Source of the DNA: Neorhizobium galegae
GTDB taxonomy: Bacteria; Pseudomonadota; Alphaproteobacteria; Rhizobiales; Rhizobiaceae
DNA: 64,000 nt
Assembly (NCBI RefSeq): GCF_017877135.1
Contig: NZ_JAGIPH010000004.1
Coordinates: 425,169-489,168 of the forward strand
Reading direction: 5' to 3'
Made by a program: the position numbers and the translations under genes. Every line of letters begins with the position of its first letter. Position 1 is the stretch's first letter. A model generated the notes under the pieces. The model had not been told where the DNA came from. It did no database searches and was given only the letters and a program-made list of their open reading frames with translations. This document shows, in pieces, positions 35,414-44,159 of the stretch.

Positions 35414-37213
35414 TTACTGAGCTGCGATAAAGCCTTCCATGCCGGCATCGAACTGCAGGCGGGCAAGGTTGGCATAGAGCCCGCCACGCGCCACCAGCTG
35501 GCTGTGGCTGCCTTCCTCGACAATCTGCCCGCTATCCATGACCAAGATCCGGTCGGCCTTCAGCACGGTCGCAAGGCGGTGGGCGATGACGATCGTGGTG
35601 CGGTCCTGCATCAACCCGTCGAGCGCCTTCTGCACCAGCGTTTCGCTTTCGGCGTCGAGTGCCGAGGTTGCCTCGTCGAGGAGGAGAACCGGGGCATCCT
35701 TCAGGATGGCACGGGCGATCGCGAGGCGCTGGCGCTGGCCGCCGGACAGCGTCACGCCGCGTTCGCCGGCCATGGTGTCATAGCCCTGGTCGAGCTTGGT
35801 GATGAACTCGTCGGCCTGGGCGGCAATGGCGGCCTGGCGCACCGCCTCGCGGCTTGCCTCCGGCCGACCGAAGGCAATGTTGTCATGGATCGAGGCGGCA
35901 AAGATCGTCACGTCCTGCGGCACGATGGCCAGCCGCGCCCTAAGCTCCGACAGCTTGGCCTGACGCAGGTCGACGCCATCGAGCCGGATGGCGCCTGCCG
36001 TCGGATCGTAGAAGCGCATGAGAAGCGACAGCACCGTGCTCTTGCCGGCGCCGGACGGGCCGACGATCGCCACCGTTTCGCCCGGGTGGACGGTAAAGGA
36101 AAGGTCGTTGAGGGCAATCCCGCTCACCCGGGAGGGGTAGGCGAAGGAGAGCCTATCGAACACCACCTCGCCACGCGCCGGGGCAGGCAGCGCTAGCGGC
36201 GTCTGCGGATCGCGAATGGCCGGCACCTCGCGCAGGAGTTCGGTCAACCGTTCGGCGGCGCCACCGGCCTGCGAGAGTTCGCCCCAGACTTCCGACAACT
36301 GTCCGAGCGAGCTTGCGGTAATGACGGAATAGAGCACGAACTGGCCGAGCGTTCCCGCGCTCATCGTGCCGGCAAGAACGCTCTGCGCGCCATACCAGAG
36401 AACGCCGACAATGCTGCCGAAGATGAGAAGGATGGCAAAGCCGGTGAGCAGCGCCCGCGACCGGATGGCCGTGCGGGCGGCCTGGTAGGCCCGTTCGACG
36501 GCGTCTTGATAGCGGGCGGAAGCGGCCTTTTCAGCGCCAAACGCCTGTACCGTGCGGGTGGCCGCGATGGTTTCGGAGGCAAAGGCGGAGGTTGCGGCCA
36601 GCCTGTCCTGCGCCGCGCGCGAACGTCCGCGCACCGAACGGCCAAAGCCGACCAGCGGAAACACGATGAGCGGGATCGCCCCCAGGACCAGCGCCGACAG
36701 TTTTGGACTGGTGAAGATCATCATCGCCATGGCGCCGAGACAGAGAATGATGTTGCGCAGCGCCTGTGATGCGGCCGATCCGAAGGCGGACTTGATCTGC
36801 GTCGTATCGGCCGTCAGCCGCGAGACGATCTCGCCCGACTGGTTGACGTCGAAGAAGGAGGGCGACAGCGACGCCACGTGCGAAAACACCTCGCCGCGCA
36901 GATCCGCCACCACTCGTTCGCCAATCGTGATGACATAGTAATAGCGCAGCGCGCTCGAGATCGCGAGCATGGCGGCAAGCGCCAGCAGCATGGCGAAATA
37001 GCTGTTGATGAATGTCCCGTCGGCGGCGGCAAAACCGTGGTCGATCATGCGGCGCACGGCAAGCGGCAGGGCGAGCGTCGTGCCGGCGGCAATGGCCAGG
37101 AAGGCGCAGGCCGCCATCACCATCCGCTTGTAGCGCAACACGTAAGGAATCAGCCGCCAAAGGGGCTGCGGAGAACGGCGTTTCTTGTCGTTTGTGGTCT
37201 GACTATCGCTCAC
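35414..37213 (-). CDS. ABC exporter, fused membrane and ATPase domains
   Basis: A 599-residue half-transporter. The membrane domain (about 20-320) has six helices. The ATPase has Walker [10 protein letters not shown], signature [15 protein letters not shown], Walker [13 protein letters not shown] and H-loop IAHRLAT. It resembles MsbA-like/multidrug exporters. GTG at 37213 with GGGG upstream is preferred; upstream in-frame codons lie in the promoter region of rpmE. The substrate is unknown. Confidence 0.9.
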   Translation of the reverse strand: MSDSQTTNDKKRRSPQPLWRLIPYVLRYKRMVMAACAFLAIAAGTTLALPLAVRRMIDHGFAAADGTFINSYFAMLLALAAMLAISSALRYYYVITIGERVVADLRGEVFSHVASLSPSFFDVNQSGEIVSRLTADTTQIKSAFGSAASQALRNIILCLGAMAMMIFTSPKLSALVLGAIPLIVFPLVGFGRSVRGRSRAAQDRLAATSAFASETIAATRTVQAFGAEKAASARYQDAVERAYQAARTAIRSRALLTGFAILLIFGSIVGVLWYGAQSVLAGTMSAGTLGQFVLYSVITASSLGQLSEVWGELSQAGGAAERLTELLREVPAIRDPQTPLALPAPARGEVVFDRLSFAYPSRVSGIALNDLSFTVHPGETVAIVGPSGAGKSTVLSLLMRFYDPTAGAIRLDGVDLRQAKLSELRARLAIVPQDVTIFAASIHDNIAFGRPEASREAVRQAAIAAQADEFITKLDQGYDTMAGERGVTLSGGQRQRLAIARAILKDAPVLLLDEATSALDAESETLVQKALDGLMQDRTTIVIAHRLATVLKADRILVMDSGQIVEEGSHSQLVARGGLYANLARLQFDAGMEGFIAAQ

Positions 37214-37255
37214 GATGGCCCCGTATTCTGGCCCTTCAAGTGCGGGCGCGGGTAC

Positions 37256-37284
37256 TTGTGCTTTGGGAGACCTTCCTGTATAGG
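37256..37284 (+). promoter_or_regulatory. Likely promoter of rpmE
   Basis: A -35-like TTGTGC (37256-37261) is 17 bp from a -10-like TATAGG (37279-37284), about 110 bp before the rpmE start. It lies in the divergent gap between the exporter and rpmE. Confidence 0.45.
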
Positions 37285-37393
37285 CTCCGCATCGAATTGG
37301 GAAGCCGTGGCCGGTCCGGTCTGCGGCTTCATTTATGGGACAGGGTCTCTCGCTGCAATTGCGACAAATGGACCCCGCAGCAGGAAGAGTGAC

Positions 37394-37615
37394 ATGAAGG
37401 CCAATATCCATCCGGAATACCACAAGATCAAGATCGTCATGACCGACGGCGAAGAGTACGAAACCTACTCCACGTGGGGTTCGGAAGGCGCTGTCATGAA
37501 CCTTGAAATCGACAGCAAGTCGCATCCGGCCTGGACCGGCGGCAACCAGCAGCTGATGGACCGCGGCGGCCGCGTATCCAAGTTCAACAAGCGTTTCGGC
37601 GGCCTCGGCCTCTGA
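37394..37615 (+). CDS. rpmE: 50S ribosomal protein L31, cysteine-free form
   Basis: A 73-residue protein starting [19 protein letters not shown], with SHPAWTG and the [12 protein letters not shown] ending of L31. No cysteine is present, so it lacks the zinc site (C- form). It is divergent from the ABC exporter and ends at a T-run terminator. L36 in this window is also cysteine-free. Confidence 0.96.
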   Translation: MKANIHPEYHKIKIVMTDGEEYETYSTWGSEGAVMNLEIDSKSHPAWTGGNQQLMDRGGRVSKFNKRFGGLGL

Positions 37616-37660
37616 TCCGCCTCATCGGGCTTGTCCCGGTGCAGCTGGCATGATGTATTT

Positions 37661-37698
37661 GAAACCGTCCGGGGATGATGTCTTCGGGCGGTTTTTTC
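37661..37698 (+). terminator. Terminator of rpmE
   Basis: The stem AAACCGTCC/GGGCGGTTT (37662-37670, 37686-37694, one G-T pair) is followed by a T-run to 37697. Confidence 0.8.
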
Positions 37699-37760
37699 GT
37701 TTCCACATCCGTGTTCCCGCCGGCTTTTGAAAGCCTGCGATGCGTAGTCTTGAGGTTTTT

Positions 37761-38639
37761 ATGCTGTCCTTTTCCCGTCTTGCCGCGTCCGCCGCTCTGT
37801 CCATTTGCCTGCTCGCGGTCGGCACGTCGTCTGCCTTCAGCGGCCAGGCGCGGTTCCTCATGGATGCGCAAACCGGCAAGGTGCTTGAGTCGGATCATGC
37901 AGACGAGCTGAACTACCCCGCGTCGCTCACCAAGATGATGACGCTCTATCTCACCTTCGAGGCGCTGCATCAGGGCCGTCTCAGCTGGGACCAGAAGGTG
38001 GTGATGTCGGAAAACGCCAATAACAAGGAGCCGTTCAAGTTCGCCGTCGGCGCTGGCCGCACGATCACCGTGCGCGAGGCGGTGCTGGGGATGGTGGTGC
38101 TCTCGGCCAATGATGCGGCCGTGCTGATGGGCGAGACGCTCGGCGGTTCGGAAGCCGGTTTTGGCGTTCTGATGACCCAAAAGGCGCATCAGCTCGGCAT
38201 GTCGAAGACCGTGTTCCGCAATCCGGCGGGCCTTCCCGACCCTGAGCAGGTGACGACGGCTGAAGACATGGCCAAGCTTGGTCTGGCGCTGATGCGCGAC
38301 TTTCCCGAGGAGTTCAAGCTCTTCTCCAATCGCACGATCAACTTTCGCGGCATGAAGCTGCGCGGTCATAACGGCGTGCTGAACGCCTATCCGGGCGCAA
38401 GCGGCATCAAGACCGGCTATACGGATGCCTCCGGCTATAATCTCGTGACCTCCGTCGATCGCGCCGGCCATCACCTGATTGGCGTTGTCCTCGGCGGCAA
38501 AAGTGCGGGCGAGCGCGATGCCGACATGATGGCGATGATGGACCGGCATCTGCCGGCGGTGGTCAAGCCGGCACCGGTGGCCGCCAAGGCGCCGGGAACG
38601 AAGACGGTTTCGGTCGACACCGTAAAGCCGAAGACCTGA
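37761..38639 (+). CDS. D-alanyl-D-alanine carboxypeptidase (S11 family)
   Basis: A 292-residue exported penicillin-binding protein. It has a signal peptide (cut near residue 28), SxxK at 55-58 (SLTK), SxN at 115-117 and KTG at 217-219, all active-site motifs of DacA-type enzymes. It trims the terminal D-Ala from murein peptides. It ends soon after the catalytic domain, so it lacks the amphipathic membrane tail of E. coli DacA. ATG at 37761 has GAGG 6 nt upstream; ATG at 37740 is possible. Confidence 0.92.
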   Translation: MLSFSRLAASAALSICLLAVGTSSAFSGQARFLMDAQTGKVLESDHADELNYPASLTKMMTLYLTFEALHQGRLSWDQKVVMSENANNKEPFKFAVGAGRTITVREAVLGMVVLSANDAAVLMGETLGGSEAGFGVLMTQKAHQLGMSKTVFRNPAGLPDPEQVTTAEDMAKLGLALMRDFPEEFKLFSNRTINFRGMKLRGHNGVLNAYPGASGIKTGYTDASGYNLVTSVDRAGHHLIGVVLGGKSAGERDADMMAMMDRHLPAVVKPAPVAAKAPGTKTVSVDTVKPKT

Positions 38640-38677
38640 AAGGGGAGGCGGCGTCCCACTGCAGAGAGAGAAAGAAT

Positions 38678-38707
38678 CAAAAAAGCGGGCCGGGCCCGCT
38701 TTTTTCG
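38678..38707. terminator. Bidirectional terminator between dac and rcdA genes
   Basis: AGCGGGC/GCCCGCT (38684-38690, 38694-38700) with A-run before and T-run after serves both convergent genes. Confidence 0.9.
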
Positions 38708-38729
38708 TAGTCCCGCACCCTATGCCAGC

Positions 38730-39239
38730 TTAGCTGGTGAACGCTGTGCGCAGGAGATCGAGCTGGGCGCGGACGCTGTTTTCGTTGTCGGGCACGATGG
38801 TGTCGTTCGGGCGGTAGATTTCCCGGTCGAGAATGGCCACGCGGTTCTGCAGGCGAAGCGAACGCTCGACGAGATCGCGGAAGGCTTCCGGCAGGTCGCC
38901 CCAGCCCGGTGCCATGCGATCGACGTTGAAGCCGTCGAGGCGCACCTTGCTCTTTTCCGACAGGACCTGGTCCTGGCTCATTTCGCCGTTGTTCACGGCT
39001 CGCTGCAGCAGAAGCCAGGATGCCATCTGCATCAGGCGTGTCGTCAGGCGCATGGATTCGGCCGCATAAAGCACCGTTGCAAGGCGCGGAAGCACTTTCG
39101 AGGCAGCGCGGCCGGGACCGTCGAGATAGGCCGCGGTCTCTTCCACCAGCGACATGCCCTCCGCATACAGAGCCTTGAACTGCGACGAGTTAGCGGCGCG
39201 GCCGGCGAAACTGACGGTATTCAATACCTGTTCTGACAT
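38730..39239 (-). CDS. rcdA: RcdA/DUF1465 family protein (adaptor for CtrA degradation)
   Basis: A 169-residue helical protein of DUF1465, the family of Caulobacter RcdA. RcdA helps ClpXP, with CpdR and PopA, degrade the cell-cycle master regulator CtrA. Family segments here are TRLMQMASWLLLQRAV, ALYAEGMSLVEETAAYL and FRDLVERSLRLQNRVAILDRE. A full CtrA consensus site lies 121 bp upstream of its start (39360-39374), consistent with the feedback loop known for rcdA in Caulobacter. Single gene with a shared bidirectional terminator. Confidence 0.88.
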   Translation of the reverse strand: MSEQVLNTVSFAGRAANSSQFKALYAEGMSLVEETAAYLDGPGRAASKVLPRLATVLYAAESMRLTTRLMQMASWLLLQRAVNNGEMSQDQVLSEKSKVRLDGFNVDRMAPGWGDLPEAFRDLVERSLRLQNRVAILDREIYRPNDTIVPDNENSVRAQLDLLRTAFTS

Positions 39240-39359
39240 CGAGATTATCCTGCTAACGCATTCACTTGTTCAGCAATGACGGAAGCGGGCAAAAAGTTCC
39301 GCGCCCCGCCGTTCATGCCCAGAAGATGATACCACTAGCGGAAATCCGCAAGGCAATTC

Positions 39360-39374
39360 TTAAGGAAGGGTTAA
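39360..39374. promoter_or_regulatory. Full CtrA-binding box TTAA-N7-TTAA upstream of rcdA
   Basis: TTAA (39360-39363), GGAAGGG, TTAA (39371-39374) exactly match the CtrA consensus. The site is 121 bp before the rcdA start codon, inside the leader/promoter gap. Confidence 0.7.
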
Positions 39375-39395
39375 TTCCCACAGTTTCCACAAGGA

Positions 39396-39424
39396 CATAA
39401 AAAAAGAGCCGCAAAAGCGGCTCT
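39396..39424 (-). terminator. Terminator downstream of the DUF1192 gene
   Basis: On the minus strand, GAGCCGC/GCGGCTC (39406-39412, 39417-39423) with a 4-nt loop is followed by a long T-run. It closes the minus-strand operon starting with the CNNM or 5-FCL genes, some 155 bp past the DUF1192 stop. Confidence 0.85.
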
Positions 39425-39580
39425 CAAGGTAAAACAGGGAGAATCAGACCAATTCGCCGACTGGAGAAACCGTCTGAGCCCGGCAGAACCGGACAGCTGC
39501 ATAATTACCGGAAATGCTTAATATCCACTTAAAGCGCGCCTCAGCAGCAAAGGCGAGCGCCGTTGCCCGGCGAACGCGGG
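39425..39580. other. Trailer between DUF1192 and its terminator
   Basis: This 156-bp region between the DUF1192 stop and the hairpin holds no convincing gene. A 40-odd codon frame on the minus strand runs through the terminator and is not credible. It is a 3' trailer and could be a site of a small RNA made by 3' processing, but nothing specific is seen. Confidence 0.4.
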
Positions 39581-39772
39581 TCAAAGCTTGAACAGCTGGT
39601 CCGCAGCCTTGCGGCCCGCCTCCTTCGTCTTGCGTTCCGCCAAAAGACGCTGGATTTCCGCTTCAAGAAGCGCCACACGCAGGTCGATCTCCTCGACCGA
39701 CAGCAGCGACAGATCGCTGCCGATCTCGTGCTGTGACGGCTTTTTCGGGCGGTCGTCGTCAAAGAGGCCCAT
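39581..39772 (-). CDS. DUF1192 family small protein
   Basis: A 63-residue protein: MGLFDDDRPKKP, then DLSLLSVEEIDLRVALLEAEI and AERKTKEAGRKAADQLFKL. This is the DUF1192 pattern, acidic start then a helix with a basic end. The function is unknown. It is the last gene of the YmdB run: 13 nt separate them. Confidence 0.88.
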   Translation of the reverse strand: MGLFDDDRPKKPSQHEIGSDLSLLSVEEIDLRVALLEAEIQRLLAERKTKEAGRKAADQLFKL

Positions 39773-39785
39773 CGTTTTTTGTCCT

Positions 39786-40610
39786 TTAGCGCCAGAAGTC
39801 CGGAATGGTTTCGGTGAGGCGCGGACCGATGCGCAGAGGCGCGATCTTTTCCGCAAGCCCCGTCGTGTCGGAGATTTCAACGCCGACGCCGCAGATGGTC
39901 GCCGGGCCGCTGGCTGCCTCGAAACGGCCCTTCGGCATCTTGGAAATGAACCGGTTGAGCGGCTCTTCCTTTTCCATGCCGAGCGACGAATCGTAATCGC
40001 CGCACATGCCGGCATCCGACATATAGGCCGTGCCGCCGTTCAGGATCTGGTGGTCGGCGGTCGGTACATGCGTGTGGGTGCCGACCACGAAGCTTGCGCG
40101 CCCATCGACGAAATGGCCAAAGCACTGCTTTTCGCTGGTTGCTTCGGCGTGGAAGTCGAAGATGATCGCGTCCGCCTGTTCCTTCAGCGGGCAGGCGGCA
40201 AGGATCGCTTCGGCGCTTTTGAAGGGGTCGTCGAGTTCCGGATGCATGAAGACGCGGCCCATGACATTGGCGACGAGCACGCGCGCACCATTGCGGGCAT
40301 AGAAGAGGCCCGAGCCGCGACCGGGCGTGCCGGCCGGGTAATTCGCCGGGCGCAAAAACTGATCGTGGCGGCCGGCAAAGCTCACGGCTTCCTTCTGGTC
40401 CCAGACGTGGTTGCCGGTGGTGACCACGTCAGCACCGGCGTTGACGGTTTCGAGAAAAATGTCCTCGGTAATGCCGAAGCCGCCAGCGGCATTTTCGCCG
40501 TTGACGATGACGAAATCGAGTTTGAGGTCGGAGACGAGGCCGGGCAGGCGATCCCAGACGGCCGTGCGGCCCGTCTTGCCTACCATGTCACCGAGAAAAA
40601 GAAGTCGCAT
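39786..40610 (-). CDS. YmdB-family metallophosphoesterase
   Basis: A 274-residue enzyme of the TIGR00282 family (Bacillus YmdB cyclic-nucleotide phosphodiesterase). It has RLLFLGDMVGKTGR, NGENAAGGFG, TGNHVWD and the HTHVPTAD motif. The Bacillus YmdB acts on 2',3'-cyclic nucleotides and influences biofilm decisions. It sits 10 nt downstream of the 5-FTHF cyclo-ligase gene, in the same operon. Confidence 0.93.
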   Translation of the reverse strand: MRLLFLGDMVGKTGRTAVWDRLPGLVSDLKLDFVIVNGENAAGGFGITEDIFLETVNAGADVVTTGNHVWDQKEAVSFAGRHDQFLRPANYPAGTPGRGSGLFYARNGARVLVANVMGRVFMHPELDDPFKSAEAILAACPLKEQADAIIFDFHAEATSEKQCFGHFVDGRASFVVGTHTHVPTADHQILNGGTAYMSDAGMCGDYDSSLGMEKEEPLNRFISKMPKGRFEAASGPATICGVGVEISDTTGLAEKIAPLRIGPRLTETIPDFWR

Positions 40611-40620
40611 GCCGATCCGA

Positions 40621-41202
40621 TCAAGGGTTGAAGCGTCGAAGGCCGCTTTCGGTCAAGACCGCGTGCAGCCGGACATCATGGGTTTCTGCCGGAACAGATG
40701 CCACTTCCTGACAATCGAAGGCAATGCCGATGAGGCGCGGAGAGAGGCCTTTTCTGTGCAAACGGTCAATGGCGCGGTCATAATAGCCGCCACCATAGCC
40801 GATGCGCTGGCCTTTGCCGTCAAAGGCGGCGAGCGGCACCAGCATCAGGTCGGGGTCGAGCACGGCCGCTTCCGGTCCCGGCCCATAGGTGCCAAACCCC
40901 ATCGGCACCAGTTCTGCGCCGGGAAGAAGCTCGCGAAAGACGATGGTTTCCTTGTCGAGGATGACGGGAAGGGCAATGCGGGCACCGCTCTGCCGGAGCG
41001 TCGAGAGCAGCGGCCGGATATCGGCTTCCGAGCGGATCGGCAGAAAACCGGAGACGACGGCAAACGCCTCGTCCCGCAGCGCGGCGCTGCCATGATCGGC
41101 GATGGCGAGGCTTTTTTCGATGCGCTCGTCCGCTGACAGCGCGTCGCGCTCAAGAAGCGTCTCCTTGCGCAGCTGCGCTTTTTCCGCGCCGCTTCCGCTC
41201 AT
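40621..41202 (-). CDS. 5-formyltetrahydrofolate cyclo-ligase
   Basis: A 193-residue enzyme that converts 5-formyl-THF to 5,10-methenyl-THF. The conserved ATP/folate region is GAELVPMGFGTYGP and the C-terminal LMLVPLAAFDGKGQRIGYGGGYYDR. In many proteobacteria this gene lies near zapA and ssrS; here they are 5 kb apart on the same strand. It overlaps the CNNM gene by 4 bp. Confidence 0.92.
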   Translation of the reverse strand: MSGSGAEKAQLRKETLLERDALSADERIEKSLAIADHGSAALRDEAFAVVSGFLPIRSEADIRPLLSTLRQSGARIALPVILDKETIVFRELLPGAELVPMGFGTYGPGPEAAVLDPDLMLVPLAAFDGKGQRIGYGGGYYDRAIDRLHRKGLSPRLIGIAFDCQEVASVPAETHDVRLHAVLTESGLRRFNP

Positions 41203-42485
41203 GCGTCCTCGGCCAGTTTGCGCACGAGCAGCTTGTCGATGCGCCGGCCGTCGAGGTCGATCACTTCGAAGGACCAGCCGTTCCAGATAAAGCTTTCGCC
41301 AAGTTGCGGCAGGTGCTTCAATTCATCGAGCACGAAGCCGGCGACGGTTTCGTAATCGGGATCGTCCTTCATGGTAAAGCCCATCTGGTGGGCGAACTCG
41401 TCAACCGGCATCCAGCCGGCCACCAGATAGGAGCCATCCTCGCGCAGCACAACGGCCGGCTCCTCGATATTGTCTTCCTCGAAGACGCCGGTGATGGCTT
41501 CCAGGATGTCGCCGGAGGTGACGATGCCTTCGAAATGACCGTATTCGTCATAGACCAGCACCATCTGCGCGGATGTGCGGCGAAGGCCCTGGATCACGTC
41601 GATGGCACCGGTCAGGTCGGAAACAACCGGCGCCTCGCGCATGCGGTTGCGGATATCGAGGTCGAGCCCCTGGGCGATGGCCTCATAGGCATCCTTGACA
41701 AACAATACCCCGAGGATTTCGTCGGAGGAACCGTTGCGGACCGGAAGACGGGAGCGCTGCGTGTTGCGCAGCTGTTCGCGGATCTCGGAAAGGTCATCCT
41801 CGATGTCGATCACCTCGACGTCGCGGCGTGGCGTCATCAGGCCGCGCGCCGTGCGGTCGGCGAGGCGCATGACGCCGGAAATCATCGCCGATTCTTCCGA
41901 TTCGATGACGCCTGCGCTATGGGCTTCGGCCAGAACGCTGCGGATTTCCTCATCCGTCACCCGGTCGTCGGACTGGCCCTGCTGGCCGAGAAGCCGCAGC
42001 ACGGCCCGTCCGGAGGCATCGAGCAGCCAGACGAGCGGCAGCGACACTTTCGACAGCACGACCATCGCTGGTGCCACACGGGCCGCGACATTTTCCGGCG
42101 CACGCAGCGCGATCTGCTTGGGCACCAGTTCGCCGAGGATCAGCGACAGGTAGGTGATGGCAACGACAACCGTGCCGACCCCAAGTCCGTCGGAAAGGGC
42201 AGGAGAGAGCCCCTGCGTCTGCAGCCAGCCGGCAAGGCGCGCGCCAAGCGTGGCGCCGGAAAAGGCGCCGGACAGCACGCCGACCAGCGTGATGCCGATC
42301 TGGACGGTGGACAGGAAGCGGCCGGGGTTTTCGGCAAGGCGCATCGCCATGGTGGCGCCCTTATTGCCCTGTTCGGCCATCATCTTCAGGCGGATGGGGC
42401 GCGAGGAGACAACCGCCAATTCCGACATGGCAAGAACGCCGTTCAGAATGGTAAGGCAGACGACAATCAGAATTTCGGTTAACAA
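41199..42485 (-). CDS. CNNM/CorC-type (hemolysin family) membrane protein
   Basis: A 428-residue protein: a DUF21 membrane domain (about 1-190, four helices), a CBS pair (about 200-325) and a CorC_HlyC domain (about 345-425). Family stretches are MSELAVVSSRP and VYDEYGHFEGIVT. CNNM-type proteins help with Mg2+/Co2+ balance; the haemolysin label is historic. TTG at 42485 with AAGAG upstream is preferred. GTG at 42524 is an alternative. Overlaps 5-FCL by 4 bp. Confidence 0.87.
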   Translation of the reverse strand: MLTEILIVVCLTILNGVLAMSELAVVSSRPIRLKMMAEQGNKGATMAMRLAENPGRFLSTVQIGITLVGVLSGAFSGATLGARLAGWLQTQGLSPALSDGLGVGTVVVAITYLSLILGELVPKQIALRAPENVAARVAPAMVVLSKVSLPLVWLLDASGRAVLRLLGQQGQSDDRVTDEEIRSVLAEAHSAGVIESEESAMISGVMRLADRTARGLMTPRRDVEVIDIEDDLSEIREQLRNTQRSRLPVRNGSSDEILGVLFVKDAYEAIAQGLDLDIRNRMREAPVVSDLTGAIDVIQGLRRTSAQMVLVYDEYGHFEGIVTSGDILEAITGVFEEDNIEEPAVVLREDGSYLVAGWMPVDEFAHQMGFTMKDDPDYETVAGFVLDELKHLPQLGESFIWNGWSFEVIDLDGRRIDKLLVRKLAEDA

Positions 42486-42658
42486 GAGACACTCTTCGGT
42501 TACAGTCAAGGACCATGGCCGCACGACACGCGGCGATCCCGGATCAGCACGCTAACCGGCTGATCCTGCCGGCCACAACCCACGGAAACAGCGGTTGACG
42601 GGGTGGCAGGCTGACGTTGCGGCAATCTTAACGGTCAGGTCCTGCCATTGCAACAGGA

Positions 42659-43705
42659 TCAGCCGGCATCGGCGGCCAATTCGAGGCTTAGCTCTGCTCG
42701 CGTGCCGACAGCGGAGGGCACGTAACGGATGGCCGACCCAAGCGTGGCGGCCATGGAGCGCACGATGCGGCTGCCGAGACCGGTGCCTTTCGGGCTCGAT
42801 CCTTCCACCAGCCCGACGCCGTCATCCTCGACGGCAAGCAGCGCCTGATTGTCGCCACTTCGGGTGAGCATGACGCGCACCTCGCCCTCGACGCCGGCCG
42901 GATAGGCATATTTGATGGCATTGGTCAGAAGTTCAGTGACGATCATGCCGACGGATACGGCACGGTCTGAGGTCAGCGAGACCGGCTCGGCTTCAAGCCG
43001 GATCGACGGCCCCTGGCTTTCGATATTGACCGAGCTTTGCACCTCCTGCACGAGCGTGCCGAGGTATTTGTCCATCTCGACATGGCGCACGTCGTCGGAG
43101 GTGTAGAGGCTGCGGTGCATGCCGGCGATGGCGGAAATGCGCGCCTGCGTTTCCGACAGCGCCTCGCGCACCGTCTCGTCACGGCTGTTGGTAGCCTGCA
43201 AACGAATGAGGGCCGCCACCAGCGCAAGGCTGTTGGCGACACGATGGTTGACTTCCGCCAACAGGACCTCGGCTCGTTCCTTGCCGAGGCGGATCTCCTG
43301 CTCGGCGCGCTCCTTGGCGCGGCGAAGCTCGGCGGTGGCAATCGCATGGGCCAGCGCACTGTCCATCAGCGACCAGAATTCGTCGCCCACGGTCTTGATG
43401 ACATAGTCCGATGCGCCGTTCTTCAGCGCGTCCACGGCAATCGTCGCTTCGCTGGAACCGGTGACATAAATGGTCGGAACGACCCGTCCGCGGGCGTTGA
43501 GGGCCTTCAGAATGTCGAGCCCGGTTTCGCCGCGCAGATAATGATCGAGCACCACCGCATCGAACTTGCCCGCATCCAGGGCCGCCAGACAGCTTTCACT
43601 ATCAACGACATGGTGCACGGTGTAGCCGACGCGACCGAGAGACCGTTGCGCGAGGCGCCCGAGCGCCACGTCATCGTCAACATATAGGATGGTCTTCTGC
43701 GGCAT
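42659..43705 (-). CDS. Response regulator with HisKA_2-type histidine kinase output
   Basis: A 348-residue protein. The receiver domain (1-125) has Asp54 in VVLDHYLRGE. A short coiled coil leads to an HWE/HisKA_2 H-box (EVNHRVANSLALVAALIRLQA, about residue 155) and an ATPase with TELLTNAIKYAYPAG and DDGVGL/GTGLG boxes. Such kinases often start the general stress response through PhyR; here the receiver is likely fed by the adjacent kinase. Genes to its right form one run: HK, REC, REC-HK, with 4-bp overlap and a short gap. Confidence 0.88.
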   Translation of the reverse strand: MPQKTILYVDDDVALGRLAQRSLGRVGYTVHHVVDSESCLAALDAGKFDAVVLDHYLRGETGLDILKALNARGRVVPTIYVTGSSEATIAVDALKNGASDYVIKTVGDEFWSLMDSALAHAIATAELRRAKERAEQEIRLGKERAEVLLAEVNHRVANSLALVAALIRLQATNSRDETVREALSETQARISAIAGMHRSLYTSDDVRHVEMDKYLGTLVQEVQSSVNIESQGPSIRLEAEPVSLTSDRAVSVGMIVTELLTNAIKYAYPAGVEGEVRVMLTRSGDNQALLAVEDDGVGLVEGSSPKGTGLGSRIVRSMAATLGSAIRYVPSAVGTRAELSLELAADAG

Positions 43706-43721
43706 CGGCTCCACGGGACGT

Positions 43722-44159
43722 TCAGGGTATTTGCATGACGGAGAAGAACAGGCCCAACTGCCGGATGGCATTTGCAAAGCTGTCGTAATCCACCGGCTTG
43801 GTGATGTAAACATTGGCGCCCATGTCATAGCAGCGCTGGATTTCCCGCTCGTCATCCGTCGTCGTCAGGATCACCACCGGCAGCCGCTTGGCATGCGCGT
43901 TGGATTTCACCTTTTCCAGGATGTCGATGCCAGACATGTCCGGCAGGTTGAGATCGAGAAGGATCAGCATGTAGCGGTTCTGGATATTGTCGCCGCTGCG
44001 GTCCGCACCCAGAATGTAGTCGAGGGCCGCGTTGCCATTGGTGAACGGCACGATCTCGTTGTTGACGCCGGCGCGGCGCACGTTCTTCTCGATGAGGCGC
44101 GCATGGCCCTCATCATCTTCGACCATGACGATCGTCACTTCGCGACCTGCTGCCTTCAT
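43722..44159 (-). CDS. Stand-alone response regulator (Rcp1-like)
   Basis: A 145-residue receiver with VMVEDDEGHARLIEKN and phospho-acceptor Asp69 in ILLDLNLPDMSG, a conserved Lys in ANVYITKPVD. No output domain. The insert-rich stretch between beta 2 and beta 3 resembles Rcp1/Rcp-type regulators of phytochrome kinases. It overlaps the CHASE3 kinase by 4 bp and is a likely phosphate shuttle between the two kinases. Confidence 0.9.
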   Translation of the reverse strand: MKAAGREVTIVMVEDDEGHARLIEKNVRRAGVNNEIVPFTNGNAALDYILGADRSGDNIQNRYMLILLDLNLPDMSGIDILEKVKSNAHAKRLPVVILTTTDDEREIQRCYDMGANVYITKPVDYDSFANAIRQLGLFFSVMQIP

